The notes under the pieces were generated by a model, which ran no database searches, was not told where the DNA came from, and was given only the letters and a program-made list of their open reading frames with translations. Below are positions 1-10,119 of a stretch of 64,000 bases of DNA, one piece after another; the first letter of the stretch is position 1, and each line of letters begins with the position of its first letter. The stretch is from Kitagawia praeruptora (Eukaryota > Streptophyta > Magnoliopsida > Apiales > Apiaceae). The position numbers were made by a program, and so were the translations under genes. Location: the NCBI GenBank assembly GCA_037693485.1, contig CM075353.1:4722001-4786000 (forward strand), given 5' to 3'.

Positions 1-1
1 A

Positions 2-2108
2 GATGAGACAGATGAGGATGTTGCATATGCTGACCCCCCTGCATTTAAAAGAAAGAAAAGGGTAAATGAGGTTTTTCACACAGACACACCTGCAAAGGAT
101 ATCAAGTGGGTTCCAGGATTGATTTTCGGGGATAAAAGTAATTTAAAGCAACTGTGAGAAGCTTTTCTATTGACACAGGTAGGCCACTTCGATATCTAGT
201 GGATGACAAAAGGAGGATGCAAGTAGCATGTGCAAAAGGATGTCCTTTTAAGATGTGGGTGTCTTACATAGAAAAGAGGGACTGTTGGCAGATCAAAACT
301 GTTAATGATGATCATAACTGTATCTACCATTACACAAATAAACTTGTCACTGTAAAATACCTAGCAGATGTGTATGGCCAAAAGATTAGAAGAAATCCTA
401 GCTGGAAATTAAAGGAGATACAGGAAGAATTCAAGAGGGTGTTAATTCAAGACTGTATGTGGAGGACAATTGTTATCAGCTATAGGCAGAGATTGGAATA
501 ACTCAATGTTTCCTATTGCCATGGCAGTTGTGGAGACTGAAAGTTATGCCACCTGGAGTTGGTTCTTGCTATTATTGATTGAAGATCTTGATCTGAGAGA
601 TGGATATGGAATTACATTAATTTCGGATCAACAGAAGGTACAAACCAATCTCTTAACTTTATTATGCTATCTTCATATTGAAGATGTACTTACTTGATTT
701 GATTGTGTAGGGTTTGGAGAAAGCAGTCAAGGAATTTCTGCCACATGTGGAACACAGAAATTGCACCAGGCACATATATTCAAACTTAAAGAAGAAATTT
801 GGGAGTGAAGCTGTTAAAGGTGCTTTTTGGACAGCTGCTAATGCCACACATCCAGAATCCTTCAAATCTGCAATGAAAGCCCTTGAAAGAGTTTCTAAAG
901 GAGCTGCTGAAAGGTTGAAAGAGTTTGATCCTAAAGTATGGTCCAAAGCATACTTTAAGACTCATTCCAAGAGTGAAAGCACAGAAAACAATATCTCCGA
1001 ATGCTTTAACTCATGGGTACTAAAGTCCAGGTACATGCCTCTCATTGATATGCTTACTGATATTCATGACTTGCTTATGGAAAGGCTTCATAAGAAAAGA
1101 GATTCAATGACTGAAAAGGACTGTATAGTTCTTCCAAGAATTAAGAAAATATTAGATGAAGCAGTCAAAGAAAGTAATGAATGCAGTGTTCTTTGGGATG
1201 GTAAGGAGAATTTTCAAGTCAAGTGGAGAGGGATAGGTTATTGTGTCAATCTGAAGGAAAGGACTTGTTCATGTAGGGTGTGGGAGTTAAGTGGTATTCC
1301 TTGTTCTCATTCCATTTCTGCAATACGTAAGATGAGAAAGGATCCAATTGACTTTATTGAACACTGGTTTAAGAAAGAAACTTATATGAAGACCTATTCA
1401 CATTGCTTAGAAGTCTTGAGAGGTGAGCCTTTCTGGGAAGATACACTTGGAGATGAGATTCTGCCACCACCAATAGTAAAACAGCTGAGGGGTAGGCCTA
1501 AAAGGCAAAGGAGGAGGGAAGGGTGGGAAGGAGGAGGTGGAAGAGTAACCAAGGGAACTTTTAGTAGAGTCACTAAGATGGGAAGAGTAATGCATTGTTC
1601 AATCTGCAGGGAGAGGGGACATAAAAAAGGAAAATGTCCTAATAGACCAGCTGACTATGTAGAAAATCCACCAAAAAAGAGGGCTCCAAAGAGAAAGACA
1701 ATGAATGCAGAGGAGATAGAAGTAGTAGAAGAAATGGAGAGGGCTGCAAAAGAGGTTGAGACGGGTGAAGCATCATTAATGTTGGAGGCTTTCTTCAATG
1801 ATAATGAAGAGAGGGCACAACCACCTACAACACCTAGAAGAAGCCAGAGACTTGTGTTTGTAAGTTTATACATATTGCTCTTTTTAATATTCTGTATTAT
1901 GTCTCATAGTTTTAATTATTCCTATTTGTTCCTTTTAATACAGATGCCTACACCTAACCTTCAATCTGCACATGGCCTTGGTGGGACTCCTCCACCTTCA
2001 ATGCCAATTTCACAAGTTGCTGGGACCAGTCAACCACTAAGGAAAAAACTTCCGGTAAAGAGGCCTAACAATGGGAAGGGATTCACTGCCCCAAGACCGA
2101 AAAAGTAG
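2..2108 (+). pseudogene. MULE (MuDR-family) transposase, broken
   Basis: The protein is a DDE transposase of the MuDR family. The N-terminal DNA-binding region (about 2-440) shows GRPLRYLVDDKRRMQVAC. The catalytic region starts near 464 (LLSAIGRDWNNSMFPIAMAV). A SWIM zinc finger with the CxC...CxH pattern lies at about 1266-1320 (CSCRVWELSGIPCSHS), and a CCHC knuckle at about 1590-1637 (CSICRERGHKKGKC). Two introns fit: 638-710 (GT...AG, phase 0, between QQK and GLEKAV) and 1860-1943 (84 nt, GTAAGT...ACAG). Three faults make it a pseudogene. There is a one-base frameshift near 145-153. An internal deletion near 442-466 shifts the frame and removes the segment where the family has its first catalytic Asp. 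The start lies outside the window. Confidence 0.9.
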
Positions 2109-2406
2109 TGGCCTAATGTTTTCTAATATGATAGTGGGGAACTAATATTGTTAATGTCTTTTGTGGTTTGTTCAATGTCGTGAATGATGGATTTGTGTTA
2201 AATATTTTGGTTGTAACTGCACAATGAATGACAGGACCTTTATTTATCTATGAAATATGATGTATCTTTTGGTATCTTTTTTTGTTTTTTATGATTTGTT
2301 TGGTGGTTACAAGAATTTAAGAACAGAACAGTAAAATTAATTATACTCGAACACAAAGAGATACAAGAACACATCAAAATTCATGACAAAAAATTCATTA
2401 CAAGAA

Positions 2407-2892
2407 TTATAACTTACACATCCAAATAAAAACACCAAAGATACAAGAACAAAAAAATAACCAAACACCCATCTTTATTGTACTGGTTGTATTATGCATT
2501 TTTTTCTCCAATTTTTCCAATCTGCTCACACAATCATCATCATCAATCTGCACTTCATGTCTCTTCACCAGTTCTTCATCTTCCATGGCCAACTTATTTT
2601 TTAGCATTTCAATTTCATCCTTTCTCATTGACAGTTCATCCAGCAGTTCCAAAATAACTTCTCTACCTCGATCAGTATATTCCGGATCACGCCACAAAAA
2701 AAAATTACATCTTCTCATTTCCCTATACCTACTGCAACCATAGAACCTTCGCCCCGGATTTTTTGTTCCGGATTTCAAAGCTGCCCAAACACCGGCTTCA
2801 ATCCCGCACTTGCAATTCACAACTCCCATTCCATTCGACTTTGTTAATCTTCGATCTCCACGGTAGTTGCTATTAGAGTTGGAAGAGCTCAT
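2407..2892 (-). CDS. Small GRF-type zinc-finger protein with C-terminal membrane segment
   Basis: The 161-residue ORF has a GRF zinc finger at residues 27-70, with Cys27, Cys29, Cys53 and Cys62 and the motif NPGRRFYGC followed by CNFFLWRDPEY. An acidic, helix-prone coiled-coil region covers about 78-135, and a hydrophobic segment at 142-159 (VWLFFCSCIFGVFIW) looks like a C-terminal anchor. I chose the Met at 2892 (MSSSNS) because the zinc finger follows closely; an upstream in-frame Met at 3033 would add 47 hydrophobic, unrelated residues. GRF domains bind single-stranded nucleic acid in several eukaryotic enzymes. Plants carry many short proteins of this build with unknown function. It lies between the MULE transposase and the MULE right end, so it is probably part of the element. 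The frame is intact. Confidence 0.75.
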   Translation of the reverse strand: MSSSNSNSNYRGDRRLTKSNGMGVVNCKCGIEAGVWAALKSGTKNPGRRFYGCSRYREMRRCNFFLWRDPEYTDRGREVILELLDELSMRKDEIEMLKNKLAMEDEELVKRHEVQIDDDDCVSRLEKLEKKMHNTTSTIKMGVWLFFCSCIFGVFIWMCKL

Positions 2893-3109
2893 ATTAGGAG
2901 AAATATTAGGAGAAGAGAAAGAAAAGAATAAGGGGAAAGAAAGAACTGAATAACAAAGAAAGAAAGAAATGAATCCATTGTATCTAAATACGATGGATAT
3001 GGGTCGGGTCAGATTAGTTGCCACGTAAGCCAATCCATGTCAGCCACCCGTTAAATATTAAACGGTTGTAACGGCAGTTATTAAATTGAAAGTTTTGTGA
3101 TGTTCAGTT

Positions 3110-3190
3110 ATGCGATTGTAAGCTTTTTTAACTTAGTGACCCACTTGCAAGTTCATAGTGACTACAATGATGTAAGTGCTATTTAACCCT
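3110..3190. repeat. MULE terminal inverted repeat (right copy)
   Basis: Read on the minus strand from 3190 inward, the sequence begins AGGGTTAAATAGCACTTACA and continues with a 'gtgggtcactaag' phrase common in plant MULE ends. The matching left copy is outside the window, so the inner limit is a guess. Confidence 0.55.
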
Positions 3191-3472
3191 GCAAGAAAGT
3201 AGCTGGTTCTTCTTAGCTTAGATCAGGATTGATCCTAGCCGGCCAGTGGTCCATTGTTTCCTATTTCAATTATTTATTTTTCTTTGTTAACTGAATTTTC
3301 CATTATAACTCCATGATATCTCACTGTTAATTAAAGTGGCTTAATGAATAATTCATAAACATCGACTTCAATTTTTTAGCCGATACCTGCTAGGTTGGTG
3401 ATGAAAGGTGATGAAAGGTCGATGTTCGAATTTTGGTAGGAAAAATGTATACATATACATTCAAATACTATG
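3191..3472. other. Flanking sequence between MULE and element F
   Basis: No coding potential or known repeat is visible. A short direct duplication 'gatgaaaggt' occurs near 3400-3420, and a short palindrome AGGATTGATCCT near 3225. The last five bases (CTATG, 3468-3472) are one copy of element F's target site duplication. Confidence 0.6.
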
Positions 3473-4557
3473 TGTTGTGAGAGGAATTTGGTACAACACT
3501 TCGAGAGAATATCGCTGGAATAACGGATGAATCGCTTGATTTTCGGCTGCAGAATCGGCGTTCAAGCGTTTACAGCCCGGCGTTCAACTGCCAGAGTGGG
3601 CGGTTGTTTGTAATGATTTTGGGACTGAGTTTGCAAGGTCACCGGACAGCAAGGACGGAGTAATTCCTACTCAGTCGATCCCAGCTGCCAAAGATGTGTA
3701 TTGCTCAAGTTTTCTACATGATCCATGCAGAGTGAAGTGAGATTCAACCCTTGCAAAGTGCCAACATATCCTATATTTATAGGAATCAAGTCCCATGTAG
3801 TTCTAGGGTTTTGGACTCCTTGTTGATAGCCCAGCCACGTTTTGATAAACCTTATCCTCCTAACCATGATGATCCATTGGTTATTTTGTTGATAAAGAAG
3901 AGTCCTAGCTCCCTTAGGACACTGCCTGAACCCTGGCCTTCCACTGTACAACCGCCTATATATATACGTAGTGTATATATCATATATGTTTTATATTTAT
4001 CTTCCTCAACTGAACTGATCCAGCTAATTATCCCAGATGATATGTTTATCCAGTAGTTATCCCTCCATAAAACCATAGTTATCTTCATATTTATATGATT
4101 TTCCATCATATATCCGCATATATATACATAATCCATGTATATATGATGATTATCCACGATTCCAGAGGTTGTTGGGTCGTTCCCGATGTTTAGGAGTTAT
4201 CCAAAAGTCAATTAGAGTGATATATATCCGTTCTCCTACAATTTAGGAGGCTGCTGGGCCAATTCCCGCGGACTGTCGGGGTACGAGTGTGAACCCCTGC
4301 CTGGAAGCCCTTCACCTGCATGAACCCCTATCAGGCCTCCCACACAACAGTACCTCCATCTAGGGTTCAGACACCTGAACCCCAGCATGAATGAACCCGA
4401 ACCAGATGCCAGAATCTTAATCTTTCAGTATACTTCCAAGGCATATTGGGCCAAAACATCCATACCTAGTCCAGCCTATCCATCCATATCCACATTACTC
4501 AAACTCGTGACCTTAATGGGCCTTAAATCAAGCCCAAGGCAAATTTTGGGCACAACA
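3473..4557 (-). repeat. Element F, 3' LTR (left copy)
   Basis: This 1085-bp LTR starts TGTTGTGAGAGG and ends GGGCACAACA. On the minus strand a likely TATA box, CCTATAAATA, lies at 3774-3783. Two hairpins of the family found in the element's interior sit at 4093-4111 (loop TTTCC) and 4120-4144 (loop AATCC). Confidence 0.95.
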
Positions 4558-4573
4558 ACTACCCCCCGGTTCC
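4558..4573 (-). promoter_or_regulatory. Element F polypurine tract
   Basis: On the minus strand this reads GGAACCGGGGGGTAGT and directly abuts the 3' LTR. It is the expected primer for plus-strand DNA synthesis. An exact 23-base copy that includes it occurs at 8008-8030. Confidence 0.8.
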
Positions 4574-5280
4574 TTGTAGCTATTAAATGCAAAAGGAACC
4601 AAGATAAATCGAGGCCCAATCCTTCCTTATCTTCCTCAGAAAAATACATAGCTTCCACATCATGCTTCCAAGCTTACATGAGCTAACTCGGCGTAAGAAA
4701 CAGGAAACATAATGCTTCCACATATGTACCCCATCTGAATCCTTAAATGAACTCCTTCCACATACCTTAGACTATGCATAGCGTACCAGTTCCAATCATG
4801 AGCTTTTTATCCTTATCACCTGAACCTACCAACTTCCAGCCTTCCTCCTTGAAAACCATAGCTTGACTTTTCGATATATTTCTTTTCCTTGTGAGGTTGG
4901 CCTCCATGTGTCAATCCTTGTGGGTGAAGCCATGAAGCTTCCGCTGTTGCATATAGGCTTCAATCTTCCAGAACCCTGTGCTACCAGGACAACTAGAAAA
5001 GTGATTAGTAACATGAGCTAAGTAGCTCACATATATAATGCAAATAGCGCATAGATATATAATGCATAGATGCAAATATGATTATGCGGGTGCATATGAT
5101 TTTGTATAAATAAACCCATTACTGCCTTCACACTTAAGTAGAACCTTGGCGAACGTACTCCTCAAGACATATGCCACAATATTTAGAGATTTTCATGAAA
5201 CCATCACAATGGACCTCCCAAGATATTGCTAAGTACTTTGAGGACTTCTCCAATGATGCCCAGTGTTGTGGGACTTCTCC

Positions 5281-5340
5281 AAACTGTTCCCATAAACCAT
5301 GGGACTTTGCCAATCCATGCCCATAAACTATGGGGCTTTC
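5281..5340 (-). repeat. Element F short hairpins with AAACC/AAACT loops
   Basis: Two short inverted repeats, CCCAT-AAACC-ATGGG (5289-5303) and CCCAT-AAACT-ATGGG (5320-5334), have five-base stems and five-base loops. They resemble the AATCC-loop hairpins further into the element. Confidence 0.6.
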
Positions 5341-6114
5341 CCCGAGTGAACCTATAATCCATATGATGCAGATGATCTTATATACGTACCCCAGGAGGGA
5401 CCAATGTAAGGTTATAGAAACCTCCTCAATTGTAACTATGTCTTTCCAAGTGGTTACGTTATGAGGCATATAGCATGCCTAAGTGCCTATCAGCCAGCAA
5501 GTTTGAAAATAATTTTGAAACTCATGCATAATGTAAGTAAATATATGTCATGATGACCCTTTGTGTGTAAATCCATGCAAGTGTTAAACCATGTGATACG
5601 CGCATTCAGATGAACATGAATTAATGCATAATAGAAGATAATGACCCATTTGAAAAGATAGACTTCGCAATGAAGTTTTTGGCTAGATGCTATATAAATT
5701 TCCTTGTATGCATAGAAAACATGTGTGATAGAGAATATGTAAAAGAATGAAAGTAGAACTTATCTTTTCTTTTAGCACGTCAATCCAAATTAGAGTTCAA
5801 CCAGAGAACCCTTCAGGTTGGGGCTGGCTCCCTTTGAGCATAAGATGAAGACCTCTTTCCATTATGTAAGTCCTTCCATTGTGAGATGTTGAATACCCCC
5901 CCAAGTATCAGAGATCCTTCCTGCATGATATGTAAGCCTTCCTCCACTTGAATCCTTGAACCTTGGTTTGTGCATATTCCATATGTAAAGTAGACTGCTT
6001 AGGGGTACGTTCAAGCCCTAGGGGTTCACCCAGTTGTACCCTTGAATGTTTTATAAATATCCAGGCTTCACGCAATAGCCTTAACTTGTATATATTTGTT
6101 CACCACTACCTGTC

Positions 6115-6200
6115 AAGGGTTCACGTGGGCTCACCACACTACCTGTTGAGGGTTCACGTGGGCCTAACCACACTGCCTGCCAAGGGCTTACGTGGGCTTT
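6115..6200. repeat. Element F tandem repeat, 'ggttcacgtgggc' units
   Basis: About three imperfect units of some 35 bp, each with 'acctgycragggttcacgtggg', follow one another. Every unit contains the palindromic CACGTG or a one-base variant of it (CTTACGTGG). Confidence 0.6.
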
Positions 6201-6255
6201 AAGTTGATGTGAGTTTCGCTAGCCTAGTGTCCCTAGGATCGACGCGAACCCATGA

Positions 6256-6307
6256 CATGCATAATCCATACATGTTAAAACCTACTCATGCATAATCCAT
6301 ACATGAG
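6256..6307 (-). repeat. Element F hairpins, AATCC loop (first pair)
   Basis: Two hairpins lie at 6256-6274 (CATGCAT-AATCC-ATACATG, one mismatch) and 6285-6307 (CTCATGCAT-AATCC-ATACATGAG, one mismatch). They directly precede the AATCC/AAATCC tract. Confidence 0.75.
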
Positions 6308-6551
6308 AAATCCAATCCATGAAATCCAAATCCAATCCAAATCCAAATCCAATCCAAATCCAAATCCAAATCCAAATCCAAGTCCAATCCAAATCCAAAT
6401 CCAAGTCCAATCCAGATCCAAATCCAATCCAAATCCCATCCAGATCCAAATCCAATCCAAATCCAAGTCCAATCCAAATCCAAATCCAATCCAAATCCAA
6501 ATCCAATCCAGATCCAAATCCAATCCAAATCCCATCCAGATCCAAATCCAT
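6308..6551. repeat. (AAATCC/AATCC)n low-complexity tract
   Basis: About 240 bp are built from mixed AAATCC and AATCC units with AGATCC, AAGTCC and CATCC variants. A higher-order repeat of roughly 60-70 bp is visible because blocks such as 'aatcccatccagatcc' recur. The tract is open in several frames on both strands because it holds no stop codons; those frames are artefacts. Confidence 0.9.
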
Positions 6552-7036
6552 ACTCCTAGAGGAAGCCCGTACCTAAAAGGTTCATACCTAAAAGGTTCCT
6601 ACCTAACAAGTCCATACACGTACTACCCCCTAGAGTTCTTTGGCATAACCTATCTTTTAGTAAAGAACTAGGTTCACGTAAACAATAACACATGAACACA
6701 TAAAGAAGGCATGTGAACATAAGACATGAAGCACATAAGTACACATAGCACACAAAGCATATAAGCAGTTAAACAAATAAAGGCAAAGATAAAGTGATCA
6801 TAGTTTTAATCGAAGTCATAAAAATTATTTCAAAGATAAGCGCTCATACCTTCCCCCGGGCTTCCACTAATATAAGATAGAACCTCTTACCAACTGAACC
6901 CCTAATCCTAGACCGGTCTTCGGGATCAGACCTAGAGTGTATGAAGAATTCCCATTAACAAGGTTCCATCATAGAAGTTTCCCTCGACCAGGTTCCATTC
7001 TAGAAGATTCCCTCAATGAGGTTCCATGTGATTTAC

Positions 7037-7130
7037 TCACAATGCTAATTTCCTTATGATGTTAATTCCCTCACGATGTTAATTTCCTCACGATGTTAGT
7101 TTCCTTACGATGTTAATTTCCAAGAGTTAA
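7037..7130. repeat. Element F tandem repeat, 17-bp unit
   Basis: About four and a half copies of a 17-bp unit (gttaatttcctcacgat and variants) run in tandem. A larger imperfect repeat follows: 'ctcaccyagtttccctgggg' occurs twice, at about 7137 and 7241. Confidence 0.75.
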
Positions 7131-7466
7131 ACTTCACTCACCTAGTTTCCCTGGGGTCGTGGCGAAGCCGTCTTCCATCCAATGTGATTTCCTCACACCG
7201 CTAAAATCCTTAGCGTTCCAGTTTCCGAGAGTTAGACCTCACTCACCCAGTTTCCCTGGGGTCATGGCGAAGACATTTGCTAAATTGTACGTAGCTTCCA
7301 CAGCTGTACATAAGTCCCATAACGGGGTTGGTTGTCCACCAATATGATTACACGGAAGTTTATCGACGTTACGCCTTTTTAGGGTTCAAACGAGTGAACC
7401 TCCATATAGGGGAACTTTATGGCCCTAGCGTCCCTAGGTCCAGCCTGCCTTGGGGTTCCCATCCAT

Positions 7467-7795
7467 TCACATGTAATCCACATGTGATGCATGTATAATC
7501 CATACATGTTCCTGCCTTGGTTCATGTATAATCCATACATGTGCCTGCCTTGATTCATGTATAATCCATACATGTTCCATATAGTCCGTGTAATCAATTA
7601 GCACATAATCCATGTGCTTCCAATCCTGCCTTGTGCACGTAATCCACACGCAATTCATGTATAATCCATACATGTTCCTTTAGCATATAATCCATATGCT
7701 ATAAATCCGGCTCATGCATAATCCATACATGAGAAATCCTCTCAATGCATAATCCATACATGGTAAATCCAGCTCATGCATAATCCATACATGAG
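7467..7795 (-). repeat. Element F hairpin array with conserved AATCC loop
   Basis: Eleven inverted repeats lie within 330 bp, all with the five-base centre AATCC (GGATT on the element's sense strand). Perfect ones are at 7467-7487 (stem TCACATGT), 7490-7508, 7523-7541, 7556-7574 and 7656-7674 (stem CATGTAT), 7600-7618 (stem AGCACAT) and 7681-7701 (stem TAGCATAT). Imperfect ones are at 7634-7652, 7711-7733, 7743-7763 and 7773-7795. Stems differ but change on both arms together, while the loop stays constant. Spacers contain a recurring 'cctgccttg'. I know of no named family with this structure. Confidence 0.88.
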
Positions 7796-8007
7796 AAATC
7801 CTTTCCAAATCAATTCACGAAATCCAATCTGCATATGCTCCTTGATCTAGCTTCCAGGGGTGCCTCTAATTAGATTCCATTAGGGGTTCGCATACCAGAA
7901 CCTCAAGAATCTCATGGTCCTGAGCCCTGACCCATTCATTGTAAATAAGTTCCGTTTGATTAAAAAATTAACCATTTTCAAGATACCATCACGGCAGTAT
8001 ACCGTCC

Positions 8008-8030
8008 ACTACCCCCCGGTTCCTTGTAGC
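8008..8030 (-). repeat. Internal exact copy of element F polypurine tract
   Basis: These 23 bases are identical to 4558-4580, including the whole polypurine tract next to the 3' LTR. About 90-115 bp beyond each copy lies a related 30-bp box beginning CTTACRTGAG (4673-4702 and 8101-8130; a third at 10721-10752). Shorter C-rich relatives occur at 8748-8762 and 9008-9020. Confidence 0.8.
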
Positions 8031-9909
8031 CATTACATGCAAGAGAAACCTTATGTAATCCACAATCAGGTTCAATCAACCTTCACCCTGAACCTCTATG
8101 CTTACGTGAGTGTACTCATTATAAGAAACAATGGGTATTATAGGTGAAGCGGCTACTGCTTGTAATATTCCTTCCAAGAAAGACCATGCTATTTTTTTTT
8201 CTTAATGATGACTCCATAAATTCTATTCTTGAACCTCCGGGATTCGGTTGTCGTACCCCTTTATCGTGGTTGCCTCAACTTAATTTTTGGCAGCTTACTT
8301 CTGATGCACGTATGCCGACACATACTTGCCATCCTTACACACTTCTACATCCTGATGATTATATCCATGCCACCCGATATGGTTTTCCAATGATCTCCTC
8401 CATGTTCCAAGTTTGAAACCATATTTCACAACCCTCCTTGGTACCAGAAATTCATATAAATCAAGCTTCCCTGAGTTCAATTGACTAAACCTCCCGTCAT
8501 AGGATTCAGCTACGCCAACCTTTAAGATCTTACTCCAGGTGTATGCCGTGAATATAGTTGTGACCACCTATAAATCCAACCATGTTGATTACTGAAAAAT
8601 TGTGTTTTATGCCGAGTGTTATCGCTGTAACCCAGTAAGGGGTTTTGAGGCTGAAGGCCGCCAAGGGTTCACGAACCTGAACCTCCTTTGTACATCTTCT
8701 CATTTAAAAATAGGGTGCATCTTAGAAATCCTCCATGTAGCCTGGTATCCACTACCCCCCGATTCCTCAGCGTAAATTGTCCATGGCCAATATTGGATCA
8801 TATTCAACTTCTTATCCTCTTTGAGGAGAAGTCTAAATGGACATCCGTGAAGCTGGGTATACATGTCTCACCGTAGTTTCAACTTCTTTTTTTTAATCCG
8901 TGTGGGAAGCCATGCTCCTCCTTATAAATGCGAGGTATGTAACCATTTTCTTTGTCTAGATGGTACGTAACCATTTTTTCTTTGGCCTCCGCTTAGGTGC
9001 TTCAACCAGTACCCCCCCAGTATGTCTTTCACTTATATTCAGATTTCTTCCATCCTTAGGTGGGGAATCCGCTAGCAACAGTGTCTTGGTGGAAGCTACC
9101 CCTGATTCTTTTCCATCTCCTTGGTGTATGTAAACCCAAGTCCATTCCAATTGAGGTTCCGTTATTATCTTTGTTGTTTCCATAAGCTTTTGCAGCTTCT
9201 AGTTTTTTCCTTTAAGGGTTCGCGTATGAACCTCGCAACCATCTCTTTATTGATCGAGAGGTCATTCATACCTCATTCCTTGCCTAGTAGCATCTTTTAC
9301 ATAATTCCATCGAGATTATAATCCTCAGTTCCTTTCATAATTCCTTTCTTGAGGTATCTCTGTGTTCCGACTTCTGATGTCTAGGGGGCTTATAGCAGAG
9401 GAACCCCAATGTGGGAAACCTTCTAGCTTCTGTTGCTTGAGGGGTTTACAATATGAGAACCTTCATAACCATAATATAAATTAAGTCCACCATTTGCATC
9501 TCCTTCAGAACGGGTCATCCTACCATAGTGTTGTAGAATACGCTCTCAACCATAACTCCTTCTAAGGGAGTGGATAAGAGGGGTTCATCCTTCAATACTA
9601 CCAGTGATATTTTCAGTTCGTGAGAGATTCGAGTCCACCTTTAACTTCCACGATAAGCTTTTTGCTAGAGCTTCATTTAGGTCATTTCTTGGGACCCAAC
9701 ACTCTTAGCTGGATATATATTTCAAATTTCCCCCTTCCACTGTTAGTGAAGTTTTCACCGTGAGAACCTTTATAAGCTGCTTTTGCCTTTAGTGGGGCAA
9801 CCTCATTTCTCTGGGCTTCATTGATTCATTTTTTTTTTTTGAAAAGCTTCTCAACTGTTGCTTCTACATGTTGCATTCTGCCTTCATAATCCTCCATTAG
9901 AGCAACCAT

Positions 9910-10119
9910 TTACATCAACGTAATTGGTGGTGCTACCCTCCAAAAAACTGGAACCACTTTATGGGGTTCCATCAGCAGGGCTGCTGGTAACATGATCCCC
10001 CAAGTATCCTGAACGGAGCTTCCATCGTATCCGTACAGTGAGGTGTCCACTTCTAACCATTTCCTTGATCTAACCATTTGAGTATCCCATACCAGTTGTG
10101 TAACGCCCATTTGTTGCAT
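9910..10119 (-). pseudogene. Possible gag relic in element F
   Basis: A 69-residue minus-strand frame contains SLYGYDGSSVQDTWG near 10020-10050. This loosely recalls the YDGSSDPxDHL signature of gypsy Tat-type gag. The match is short and the surrounding frames are closed, so this is weak evidence for a decayed gag and could be chance. Confidence 0.25.

Larger units (their letters stand above)
1..3190 (+). mobile_element. Mutator-like element (MULE), right-hand part
   Basis: This DNA transposon remnant holds a MULE transposase relic on the plus strand and a GRF zinc-finger ORF on the minus strand, facing each other. It ends on the right in a sequence that, read inward from about 3190, starts AGGGTTAAATAGC, typical in style of plant MULE terminal inverted repeats. 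The left terminus lies before the window, so neither the second repeat nor the 8-11 bp target duplication can be checked. The convergent two-gene layout resembles mudrA/mudrB of maize MuDR, but mudrB is a different protein, so this is only an analogy. Confidence 0.75.

Noticed and set aside
3751..4157. Frames of about 100 residues duplicated at 12045-12451
   Set aside because: They are carried by the two identical LTRs of element F and overlap hairpins. No protein similarity is visible.
6308..6551. Telomere-like repeat
   Set aside because: The unit is GGATT(T) and not the plant telomere unit TTTAGGG, and the tract is internal to an LTR element.
6275..6671. Several overlapping open frames on both strands with Asp-Leu, Ile-Gln or Asn-Pro repeats
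   Set aside because: They are translations of the AATCC/AAATCC tract, which lacks stop codons in most frames. There is no start context and no domain.
7467..7795. Resemblance to a CRISPR array
   Set aside because: The repeats are short palindromes with irregular spacing and changing stems, in a plant retrotransposon.
8295..8567. Possible pol relic on the minus strand of F
   Set aside because: Short phrases such as IGKPYRVAWI appear in one frame, but the match is too short and the frames are closed on both sides.
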